In this document: piece by piece, positions 38,276 to 47,887 of the stretch | Layout of the letters: each line of letters begins with the position of its first letter | Position numbering within the stretch: position 1 is the stretch's first letter | Origin: Embiotoca jacksoni | Taxonomy: Eukaryota > Chordata > Actinopteri > Embiotocidae | NCBI GenBank assembly: GCA_022577435.1 | Contig: JAKOON010000012.1 | Coordinates: 15,302,585-15,366,584 of the forward strand | Reading direction: 5' to 3' | DNA length: 64,000 nt | Made by a program: the position numbers and the translations under genes | The notes under the pieces: model-generated | What the model was told of the DNA's origin: nothing | Seen by the model: only the letters and a program-made list of their open reading frames with translations | The model's database searches: none

Positions 38276-38348
<73 letters not shown>
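38276..38348 (+). repeat. (GT)n microsatellite
   Basis: About 36 uninterrupted GT units, followed by GAGAGATGGGGGGG. Confidence 0.97.
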
Positions 38349-38350
<2 letters not shown>

Positions 38351-38399
38351 AGATGGGGGGGAGGCTTAGAGGAGGGTTGAACGCAGCGACAGGGCCACA

Positions 38400-38640
38400 A
38401 TTGATTTCCTCATTGCTTCAGTTTGTCGCTTAATCTGGCGATATGCTGATAAATCTTCGCACTTTGTCAATTAATTTCCCTGAAAAATGAGACCCAAAAT
38501 GGCGAGCACATCAATACAGCAGCGGATTCCGTGTCAAAAATTAAGCGGTAAAATTAATTGCCCTCCCATCCGCTCCTGCTAAAACATAACTAATGAGGGA
38601 GGCAATTATAGCTGCATGCAGACTCCTCCGGGGTTATTTA
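38400..38640. promoter_or_regulatory. Candidate conserved non-coding block
   Basis: About 240 bp with no simple repeats. It is dense in homeodomain-type cores: CTTAATCTGG, TCAATTAATTT, AAATTAATTGCC, ACTAATGAGG and GCAATTATAGC. A CCAAAATGGCGAG word resembles a YY1 site. Of all blocks in the window it reads most like a deeply conserved enhancer. No coding potential is visible. Confidence 0.38.
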
Positions 38641-39203
38641 AAACACACACACACATAGATACATATATATATATATATTCACATACACATGCAAAGGGAG
38701 GTTGTATATTTTGACTTCAAAGTTCTTTTATTGTCTCGCAATAAGGCAGATTTAATTCCAGTAAGGGGTGGAGGGTTGAGGTGTATCATGGGAACAAAAG
38801 AAGTGATGGCGATATTCAAATAGCCAAAATGTTTAAGGGCTCTCAGTGCAGACACATTAGCAGGAAATGTTTATTTTGTGGGGGACATTTTTGGGTCTGG
38901 CACTAGACTCAGTGCTCACTGGGTTATCTATGCTTTTAAACAGATATTTTTGACTTGACTTATGTTTGTTTGTAACTTTGTATGTCTGCCAGGCAACAGC
39001 TTCGGACTGATGTGTGAGTTCAGAGTTTAAAAGGTAAAAGTTTAAGGAAAGGGTTAGGTGTCATTAGTGTACCGATAAAAGGCAGAGGTTAATGGTGAAT
39101 CACAAGCGATTGTAGTCAGTGCGAGGTTACATGGTGGATGAGATGTTCATGCTGTTTAAGCCAGCCAGTTCCTCCGGTGTTGACAGCGGCACGTCACTCT
39201 TCC

Positions 39204-39229
39204 TCCACCCCACCCCACCCCACCCCACC
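39204..39229 (+). repeat. (CCCCA)n tract
   Basis: Four CCCC runs separated by single A. The - strand reads (GGGGT)n, an ideal quadruplex pattern. CACCC boxes of this kind also bind KLF/Sp factors. Confidence 0.9.
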
Positions 39230-39848
39230 TCGCCGTCCCCTCCCCAGGTCCTCGGAGCGCTCGGCCCCGCAGAACAGCAGATGAAAAGCACACATGTAAT
39301 TTATCGCCAACGTTTCCGCCTCAAGAATAATTGTGGCGACCGCGGCTGGGCACAGGGATCGATGGCTATGGATTTTTCTGTGGTGGGGTCTTGTAGCGTT
39401 GGGCGTAATGAGAGATGGGAAGGAGGGAGGGGGAGGAGTGGAGGAGTAAGCGGCGCTGTTTTTCTGATAGGGAGAAATGGTCTGACCAGATGCTTAGTAA
39501 CTCATGTAGAGTTTAGAGACGCAGGAATAAAGGTGTTGCTTTTTTATTATTCCGTTTTTGTTTTAAATTTAAGAATTTATTTTAATCAGAGGGTCTGAAA
39601 ACCCGTTTCTCCCTGTAATCAGTAGGATACTATTTAAAACAAAACTTTCTGCCAGAGTTGTCAATTAAAACGATCAAACCTCACCCCACAGTCCTGATGA
39701 AGGAGCTCAGCTTCAGTTTTGAGTTTCTTTTTGGAAAGTAATGTTGATTGTTGCTTATTTTGTCATGTTGTAGAGGAATACATGTAAAATATATATATAA
39801 TTAGGGGCTTTCAAATAGCTGGGTTTTATTTTGGTCTTTTTCTTGGGC

Positions 39849-40290
39849 TAAGCAAGCAAGTAAGTAAAGTTTAATTGTAAAGCACCTTTCACATAAAATC
39901 ACAACGTGCTTCTCACTAAATAAATATAACTGCCCACAATAAACATGATTTTTAGCTGTTTAAACTGTGTTCAAATCTCAATAACAGTTCAAATCACAGA
40001 GACAACAAAGAGACAAGGACACTAGTGGAGAAATAAGCTAGTAAAAGGTAATAAATAATATGAAGGAAATATACAAACAGGCTAACTAAAACAAAACAAA
40101 AATTGTTGAGAAATCACATTGACAAAGGGGAGTATTCACAAATTTAGTGCAACGGTTTTGAAAGCTTGGCCACCTCGGGTTTTAAAGCGGGTTCAAGGGA
40201 CAGCCAGTGATTTTGAATCAGCGGACCTAAGTGCACAATTGGGCATGTAAGGAAGGAGGAGAGCGACAATGTACTGGGGTGTCCTTCATT
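39849..40290. mobile_element. Degraded fish interspersed repeat, family unassigned
   Basis: Opens with AAGTAAAGTTTAATTGTAAAGCACCTTTCACA and AACGTGCTTC, a common motif in fish repeats. Later it has GGTTTTAAAGCGGGTTC, GGGACAGCCAG and GCGGACCTAAGTGCAC (about 40180-40235), which I recall as belonging to the same widespread repeat. The copy is old and has no coding part. Family and exact ends need a repeat-library search. Confidence 0.5.
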
Positions 40291-40963
40291 ATCAATGGCC
40301 AGAAATACCAAACAGAACTTTCATGTGACACATTTTTTTAAAATCTGGACTTATCTTTAATGGTATTTGCTTCATCAGATGCAAAGAGGTGATTTTGCCA
40401 CATTTAAAATAAAAAAGCAGAGTCAACAATTATTTAGTATGTGAAAACATTGTTCTTTTGAAGGCCATCCACACTGGGACTGAAAAGCAAACCTGTATGA
40501 ATTGGCTAACAAATGCACCTTTTTTAAGGCTGTTTTTCTCCCCTCTAAGTGGCACTGCATTAAAACTCTTCTCACAGTTGAGTGGCTTTAAATGGGTGTA
40601 ATAGAGGAAACTTGAGGCTGCTTTGTCTCTGCGGACTCACTGAAAGCTGCTATCTGTGCGGAAGAGAAGCGGAGCACCGCTGAGGCCCAGCTGGGAGAGT
40701 CACCCAAATGTGTTATCAGTGTGTGGCAAGAGCTGCAGTTCAACATCAGCATTTAGATGGATGTTTAAGTGATGCGGATCTCAGCTACACAAAGTGCACA
40801 TACATGCACAGTGTGTATGTATGTTAGAGTGTTTATCACTTCCATACATGCACATACAGCACATCACCTGCAGTTTGATTTGGGTGTGTGTGTGTACGAA
40901 TTTGCATGCACATCTGTGTCCATTCTCTAAATGTGTGCATGCGTTTCCCAGTGAGCCTTATCA

Positions 40964-40966
<3 letters not shown>

Positions 40967-41059
<93 letters not shown>

Positions 41060-41063
41060 TGCG
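40967..41063 (+). repeat. (GT)n microsatellite with (GCGT) and (GACA) tail
   Basis: About 37 GT units, then (GCGT)5, then GACAGACAGACAGAGAGAC. Confidence 0.97.
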
Positions 41064-41169
41064 AGACAGACAGACAGAGAGACACCATCATGCTGTTAAT
41101 GACAGAGCCAGATGCAGAGAAGAGAGGAGGAGCGTAAAAAAAGCTCTCCACGCTCCCCATCTGGAAGGC

Positions 41170-41390
41170 ATCGCCCCCAAATGAAGTTGTACAAAACCAT
41201 CCCATTGATAATAAAGCTAATTTTTATGGCTCTGACAAGTATGTAATTATGTTCAGCGGTGCTTTTCAGATTTTATCACAGTCAATAAACCACACTGGCA
41301 ATTTCCCGTCCCCCATTTGACATATTTACACGGATCCATCTGATTGGAGGAATTAGTTAGCTATGAGAGCTCTGATGGATATACACTAGT
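41170..41390. promoter_or_regulatory. Candidate conserved non-coding block
   Basis: Low-repeat block with GATAATAAAGCTAATTTTTATGG-like sequence, GTAATTATG and GAATTAGTTAGC cores. Inference from motif density only. Confidence 0.28.
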
Positions 41391-42090
41391 GATCTGTGAC
41401 TTCTGCTTGGCTCATCTGTTAGCCGACTAGACCTTCTGCTCATCTGTTCAGTCTGTCTTTTCTTTTTCTCCCTCTCTGCCTTTCTCCTCCTGCACACATT
41501 TCTCCCCTATCTCACTGTTTCCTTCCTCTTTGTCTTCACTTGAGTCCTCAGATTTTGCTCGATGGCACCTCGGCCGCTGTTTTGAGCGAAAAGAAAATGA
41601 ATTGTTCTTTTCTTCGCCAGACTTTAATACTCAGAGGATTCAAATATTTCATAAATCGACTTCACTAATTACCATGCCATGATGTAGGAGATGACATGAC
41701 ACTTGCATTTCCAGTAAAGTACTATACGTTGTATGTACATCCACTCGAAGGTTAATAAAAAAAAGCACTGAATACGTATTAAAGCCATAAACATAAATAT
41801 GAGGTTTGATGTCATTTTATAGTTTCAGCACTTAGAAATAATGTGTTTCTGTTGCTTTTCATAGCAGTCTTAATTCAAAGTAATATAAAGGCATAGATTT
41901 GTGCAGATATATGGCTTTATATGGCAAGATATGTGGATTATTTGTCCTTGTATTCATTGTTGTATAATACAGCAGCTGTATACACAGTACAAATGTGCGG
42001 TACATCTAATTGATACAATTCCTACAGCAAACTTTACCATAGACTTGATTTTACTGCTGCTTTTGTTTTGGGTGCACAGACACGGAGGAC

Positions 42091-42228
42091 AGGGTTCACA
42101 CCTGATGCATATTGTACTCGACTGCGCTGGTCTGGACCCCAATCCATCTCTTCCAAACAGACCTAAGCATGGATCATTGTAACGTGCATTGTTCACACTT
42201 GCGAAATGTACCAAGTATGAAAGCACCT
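42091..42228. mobile_element. Remnant of a non-autonomous DNA transposon (hAT-like guess)
   Basis: GGTTCACACCTG near 42094, GGTCTGGACCCCAATCC near 42130, then GTTCACACTTGCGAAATG and AAGTATGAAAGCACCTTTAG near 42191-42231. Repeated 'TTCACACYTG ... TGAAAGCACC' words are familiar from fish DNA-transposon relics. No clean ends or duplication could be set. Confidence 0.45.
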
Positions 42229-42269
42229 TTAGTTTATTACAACTTTGGTTCCATCTTCCCTATGTAAAG

Positions 42270-42309
42270 CTCAATTGTAAAGCTGTGTTAACACAGCTTT
42301 ACAATTGAG
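42270..42309. repeat. Perfect 40-bp palindrome
   Basis: Two exact 20-base arms with no spacer. The left arm runs from CTCAATTG to GCTGTGTT, with the centre at GTTAAC (42287-42292). Flanking bases do not pair, so the ends are sharp. It lies about 40 bp beyond a transposon relic and about 550 bp upstream of the next exon. Confidence 0.97.
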
Positions 42310-42856
42310 TGTTTGATTTGTTCCAACAAATCCAACAAGGAATACACCTTCAAGTTAAGTTGTCTCATACTCCAGTTAAACTGTCATTTACATACTGTAT
42401 ATCTTAAGCTTAAAATGTTTTATTTCTTCAGTATTAGTGGTTCAAACAAGCTTGGGAAAAATAGGATGTCTTACATTAGGTAAGCAACAGCTGCTATTTC
42501 CATGTGTCAGGTTTGCGCTTATTGGCAGATTTTCACGAATAAAAGACAGATTTAAACAAGGGACAAAACAAGTGATTGAAACAATATTTTTAATAATTAT
42601 ACTGTTTACTGTTGTTTTATCCTGCAAATTGCTAAGCTGAGGTTTTTTTTTTTAAACCTCTGATTTGGTGTGGAATTAATGTGTAAACATATATTTTTAG
42701 TTTTTTTTATCTACAAATACAAAAGTATAAAATATAAAAAAAAATTCTGAGGTTTTAGCTGCCTGTGCTTCTTTGTTTTTTTTTCATACGGTGTTTCCAT
42801 TTCTATTCCTAATGCTGCGACTTCACCTGTCCTCTTCACTCGATCTGTTTCTATAG

Positions 42857-42940
42857 GAGAGAAGTCTTATCTGTGCGACCTGTGTGGTTTTGCGGGAGGC
42901 ACAAGACACGCCCTCACCAAACACAGACGCCAACACACAG
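42857..42940 (+). CDS. znf407: ZNF407 exon: one C2H2 zinc finger
   Basis: An 84-bp exon, exactly one finger-linker unit of 28 codons, phase 1 at both ends. Acceptor CTATAG (42851-42856), donor GTAAGA (42941). It encodes GEKSYLCDLCGFAGG followed by TRHALTKHRRQHTG. The finger is C-DL-C-x12-H-RRQ-H with a GEK linker before and a TG after, so it joins the TGEK linkers of both neighbours. Because it is symmetrical in phase, skipping this exon would remove one finger and keep the frame. The sequence GFAGGTRHALTKHRRQHTG is highly characteristic of ZNF407 as I remember it. Confidence 0.94.
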
Positions 42941-44786
42941 GTAAGAAACAACACGCACATCCTGAAATCATGCCGTAAACTTATCTAAGCACACAGACTA
43001 ACTGTTGTGTGTGCAGACCTCCCTAGTCTCGGCTGGTGATTGACACTTTGAGATCTGAACAGCCACATAGTTTTGTTTGCCATTTCTCACTCATCCACTC
43101 GCACACAGGCGCATCAGTGTGACATGCTGCTGTCAATGATAGGCATGTGTAGCAGTATGGCTGACTGAATCTGAGATTTTTAATTTCAGTTATCATTTCA
43201 CCATGTCATTCTGTCGCTTAGGGAAATTGCGTTTTTCAGATAGGCTGTCAATAACGAGTGGGTTTTTTTTCCGGAAATTGAGATAGTGAAACAAATGCTG
43301 TTCTTAACCGTTGTCTGGCAGCCGTCCAACGATCAAGAATCCTGTTATAAATATTCATTTAGGTTTTCATAATTCATTTTGTTTGCACCTCAGTTTTTCT
43401 GCCATTTCTCCCTGAAACTTTCAATTTCTTTCCTCCTCTCCCATGTTGACATGTGCCAATTCCACTGGTTTAGCTGCATATTCAAATCTGCTGTCATGCA
43501 GGTGCTCATGAACAGACTGTCCAGTGTTTCCTTCCAAGATTTTGACTGATGCAGATTTTTTAAGGCCACTAGTTTTGTGGTTCAAGTTTCTGTTAGGACC
43601 AATATTGTGACACTATTTTATGTCCTTAAGTTTCCCAGCTTTCATACACAAAATATATCAGTATTGAGGAGCTAATGCTATTCTTTTTCTCAGTATGTAA
43701 ATGTCAGAATAGAAACTACAAGTGTCAACTGAATGTTATGTTTATAATAAAAGTAGATAAACTGGACACTGAAACGGTTGAGTAAAATACCTTCTCATTG
43801 CCACTGCTTTGTCAAATAAAACAAACCACCACCTGGAAAGCTCAAATTTCTGTCAGTGACATAAAACTGTTACAACTACACCTGTTGTAGAGTGGTTACA
43901 CCTGCACACATCAGCAAGTGCTGCCACTTTGATTTTAATTCAAATTATTATCTTCACTTATGAGCATAGTCTTACAATTAAGCATTGCAACTCTATACTT
44001 CTGTTAGATTAATGGCCATCAAGTATATTAATCATCTACAATGCATATAGAAATTCCCAATCTGGATTGCCACCAAAGTCTTACTCTTCATGTCATAGAG
44101 ATCCATTCATACGTTTTCATATCATGTTGACAGATTAAGGTTATACCACAAAATGTAACAATACTTTAATTCAAACTTTCCGTTTCTTCACATTAATGGT
44201 GTAAATTTTGCTCTTTAATTAACATCTAAATCATAGAAGACTTTAATTTTGTATTCTGGTTGCATTGAACAACAGTATTTTTACATACAAATTGACGAAT
44301 AACTCCTCACAGGGCTTAAACTTAAAGATGTAAACAGTTTCAGCAATTACGCTTCAACTGATATCAGTTCTTCATTAGACATGAACCCCTTCAGTGCTTC
44401 ATTTCACATGTAAAATATAAAGAAATGCCCTTATTTACCATCTTTGCAAATTTCATAGTAAGGCAGCACCTTAATATTCTTCAGAAAATTTTGTTTTAGA
44501 AGTTACGGAGTAGATTTAGAACTTTTAAAGCCTTTGCTGTGTCGGGTAATAATAACTTGGCCACGTTTGTTTTTCTCATTATTTGATCTCAAAAACCTCA
44601 AAACTGGCTTTACAAATCCTAAATTGAAATGTACTGTGTCTGTGTCACATTGTCAGCCGAATCATGTCAGTTGTAGCCTTCTTCCTGGGTTTATACATTT
44701 GTGTCTGTGTTTTTTCAGCTCACAGTATGTCATCTCGATCTCATCACTGTTTGTCTCTTATCTTTTCGACCTCTCCACCCCTGCAG
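42941..44786 (+). other. ZNF407 intron, 1.8 kb
   Basis: Phase-1 intron, GTAAGA to CTGCAG. AT-rich with no long simple repeat, which is unusual for this window, and no recognisable element or gene. Confidence 0.85.
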
Positions 44787-44907
44787 GAGAGAGACCCTTC
44801 AAATGTAAGCTCTGCAACTTCGCCTCCACCACGCAGTCCCACCTATCACGGCACAAACGCGTTCACACCGGGGAGAAACCGTACCGCTGCCCCTGGTGCG
44901 ACTACAG
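44787..44907 (+). CDS. znf407: ZNF407 exon: one finger and the Cys half of the next
   Basis: A 121-bp exon, phase 1 in and phase 2 out. Acceptor CCCCTGCAG. It encodes GERPFKCKLCNFASTTQSHL, then SRHKRVHTGEKPYRCPWCDY and the first two bases of Arg. The first finger is C-KL-C-x12-H-KRV-H with a perfect TGEKP linker. The second starts C-PW-C-DY and is completed by the exon at 51223, so this finger is split by an intron after its Cys pair. The donor is AG/GTACCG, with positions +3 to +6 a poor match to GTRAGT. If it is not used, translation continues 29 codons to TAG at 44994-44996 and the protein loses the rest. ASTTQSHLxRHKRVHTGEKPYRCPWCDYR is a ZNF407 signature in my recollection. Confidence 0.94.
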
Positions 44908-45109
44908 GTACCGGCTCATTGACCCGCCCACGGTTGGTGGCGCTGATGGCCGCCACCATGGCACTGATGATCAGGGGGTTGATAGGTGGGGGTAGGAGGG
45001 GATGTGGGGAGTTTATCAGAGTGTGTGTGTGTGATGGTGGGATAGCAGGTGGCATTGTAGAGTAGTTTGGGGGGAATGGGGGGGGGCAGGCATTAATGCT
45101 AGAGGCTTT

Positions 45110-45125
45110 GTGTGTGTGTATATAG

Positions 45126-45175
<50 letters not shown>

Positions 45176-45193
45176 GTGTGTGTGTGTGTGTGT
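45110..45193 (+). repeat. (TG)n microsatellite, interrupted
   Basis: About 38 TG units with TATA and CG interruptions, 200 bp downstream of an exon. Confidence 0.96.
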
Positions 45194-45294
45194 AGGGTGG
45201 GTGGGAGAGGTGGAGGGCAGACAAGTCTAATCTCCACAGCACGGCTCCATCTCATCACTCTGCCATCATCAACAGGCCCAGCCAGATCTCCCCA

Positions 45295-45321
45295 ACACAC
45301 ACACACACACACACACACACA
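45295..45321 (+). repeat. Short (CA)n microsatellite
   Basis: About 13 CA units. Confidence 0.95.
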
Positions 45322-45939
45322 ATGTCACTGTCACTGGCAGGTCCCTGTCATTAAAACACCATCATACCACATCAGTAATTACACAGGAAATTGTCGGTGA
45401 AATTGAAAAAGTTTTGGCTGGCGTTGCACATCTCCATCTCTCTCTATCTCCCTCTCTCTCCATCTCTCCCTCCGTTGTCTTTCTCTCACCCGTGCTTCCT
45501 CGTCAGGTTTGTGGCAGAAGAGTGTGAAAGGGAATGATCTCAAACCCATCATTGGTTTTAGATGTACTCTTCATTCGTTTTTTCCCCTCTGTGACAAAGT
45601 CATTTTGGCAGCTTGCTACACCTGCTCCACTGCAGCGACACACTTCACTCATTTCATCTGTGTTTTGTATGCAGTTTAACTTTGAAAAAAAATGAAATGA
45701 TGAGAAGTAAGAATTGTAGTCGGGCTATTATTACGCAATTATCAGATTTTATATCACCTCAAAGTTACAACTTGTATGTATTATGTAAGGACCGACCAGT
45801 GTAGGACTTTTATTGTATTCTTTTGGATGACTGTGAAATGCTTTGGAATTTATGCGTTTCATTTCACTGCATGAGAGGGCAGTGCTGTTAGTCACTTTGG
45901 TCGACACTGAAATATTCCAACAATCACTCACCTGCACCA

Positions 45940-46159
45940 ACTTCATGGTCCCAAGAAGATGAATCCTACTGACCGGTCATCCTCTGTCTTCTCCTTCAGC
46001 ACCAAGCAAATCAAAGTTTTCACGTATCCAGTGAAATAGCTTGGCGTCTTCTTTAATATATGAAACAAAACTTTGTACAGGAATTTGTGGTTCCCAGAGG
46101 ATGAATTGTATTGACTTTGATGACCACTGGATTTTTGTCAACCATGAGGTAGACATTTG
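45940..46159. mobile_element. Old fish interspersed repeat, left part (interrupted)
   Basis: Contains CAGAGGATGAATTGTATTGACTTTGATGA-type sequence, a partial earlier copy of the same motif (AAGATGAATCCTACTGAC at 45956-45973), and ACCATGAGGTAGACATTTG. I recognise this 'GAGGATGAATCCTACTGACTTTGGTGA ... CCATGAGGT' text as a very common fish repeat. It stops at 46159, where another element is inserted, and resumes at 46524. Confidence 0.6.
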
Positions 46160-46523
46160 TAGCCTGGTGTTGCAGACCCAAATTCACCGTGAGAATATAT
46201 GGGTCTGGGTACGCGCTATAGGGAATCGTTTGCAGTCGTTGCATCCTACAGTACATCCTACAGAGTTTAACTTTAGAACTATTGGAGCAGCTTTAACCAA
46301 TTGGTAAGCACCAAAACTCGGCAGCATCTACAATACAAAAAAACAAAAACAAAAACAAAAAACGCTCTACTTTAACATCATTGCACTAAAGCCCAGACGC
46401 TGGTCACTGATTGGTCTGCCGTACAGGATGGCTGATCAATCATTCATGCAAACAGGGTGTCTATAGACTATAATCACAGTGGGAAAGTGAAGCTGTGACC
46501 AATAGTCTAGTGGAACCAGGCTA
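46160..46523. mobile_element. Non-autonomous DNA transposon (364 bp) nested in an older repeat
   Basis: Left end TAGCCTGGTGTTGCAGACC. The right end, read on the - strand, is TAGCCTGGTTCCACTAGAC, an imperfect inverted repeat. Flanks are AGACATTTG (46151-46159) and AGACATGTG (46524-46532), a 9-bp duplication with one mismatch. Joining the flanks restores the common repeat around it. The interior has no coding frame and carries an (AAAAAC)n stretch near 46336-46362. A 9-bp duplication would suit a Mutator-like element and 8 bp would suit hAT; the family is not settled. Confidence 0.7.
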
Positions 46524-46800
46524 AGACATGTGTAGTTCCCAGTTAAAATGGATTGCCATTAAATTTGGTACACACAATCGTTTCCCCCTCAAGATGAATT
46601 ATGACTTTACATTCCCATCAGTCTCAGTTGTACTTTCTGTGAAGTGTTTATCATGAAATGTTCGTGTGCTAAAATGCTTAACTGGAATGGTGTAAACTGT
46701 AAGCAAGCATGCTGTTAAACATCAGTATGTTAGTATTGTCTTTCAGAGCATGTTGGCATGCTGATTTTAGCCGCTTTCTACAATTACTGCTCTGCCTACT
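46524..46800. mobile_element. Old fish interspersed repeat, right part
   Basis: Continues with AATGGATTGCCATTAAATTTGGTAC, CCTCAAGATGAATTATGAC, ACATTCCCATCAGTCTCAG, TGTACTTTCTGTG, TAAACATCAGTATGTTAG and AGCATGTTGGCATGCTGATTTTAG. These are characteristic words of the same fish repeat as the left part. No coding capacity. Confidence 0.62.
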
Positions 46801-47862
46801 TACAGAGTTGGTAGCTGTTGACTCTTAGTTTTAATATTAATTTTGTGCACTGTGTTAGAACCATAATTACTTTCTTGCTGCTCTCAAAAGATCTTACACA
46901 ACACTCTAATATTCAGGATTCACAATTGTGTACATATGTGTTCAATCTAATCAAAAATCTGTGTTTCACTGAAGGTGAATTTTGGTCCCATATCAAACCA
47001 GTACACTGAACTCACTCCCCCTATCAGGAAGATACTTTACACAGAACGTGCCAAATGTCCCTGGCCCCATTGTTCCCTCACTAATACATAATGATCATTA
47101 CAGATAGTGGCAAATGAAACAGTAAATTAGAAGCCCAATTAACATTTTGGTGGCCCCAAGGGTTCTTAGGGGTCCAGAGGGGAGAAAGGGAGGAGGAGAA
47201 GGAGGGAGAAGGTGGAAACGCCCTGCTGGCTTACTAATGTGAGGATGAGGAATTGAATGTGGGGGCCTTAGACAGCCGTGAGGGGCCCCCTCGCCTTCGC
47301 CCTGCTTTTTGCACTCTGAATACATGTTTCAAACCTCCGTCTCTGATGGCCAGACCGCGATAAGGAGCTACCACAGGAGTTAGCACGTTTGACCTTTCAA
47401 TAGAAGCCGGGCTTATGAAATAAATATGATACAGTTGTGGAGAAATATTTAGGTCTGAGACGAATGTAGCAGAAGTGTGATTGACAGTTCACCCTGATAA
47501 AAATATTTCTATCTGCTTTACGGGTACACATCTGATTTGCAGTATTACAATATCCATGTTGAATGTTATGGATGTCATTCGCACTTGATACAATGATATC
47601 CCCATCAAGACTGCATGTAAATGAGCAGGGAGTGAATGATCTATCAACTGCCACTCATCTACTATTCAGAAGGAGATAGATAATAGAGGGGGATAATTAT
47701 AGTTGGGAAATAGTGGGAAGAATATTCGAATGATATTGCACTGGGAGTTCTGCGCTGTCAATTAACAGTGTCTATTTGACTATTCTGCAGCTATTTATGC
47801 AACTGCAAAACGTCTTTACTTTAATGTTTAAGGCGTCATTGTTTTATTGTTCGCAATGAGGA

Positions 47863-47887
47863 TTTTTTTTTTTTTTTTTTTTTTTTT
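47863..47887 (+). repeat. T25 homopolymer
   Basis: Unbroken T run. Confidence 0.95.

Larger units (their letters stand above)
34352..42856 (+). other. ZNF407 intron, 8.5 kb
   Basis: Phase-1 intron, GTGAGA to CTATAG. It contains a degenerate 32-33 bp minisatellite (34964-35122), (TG/CA)n tracts, a (CCCCA)n tract (39204-39229), an old interspersed repeat (39849-40290), a transposon remnant (42091-42228) and a perfect palindrome (42270-42309). No further coding exon was seen. Confidence 0.8.

Noticed and set aside
39119..39598. 159-codon + frame
   Set aside because: Crosses the CCCCA repeat and shows no domain; only the possible cryptic acceptor inside it was kept as a weak finding.
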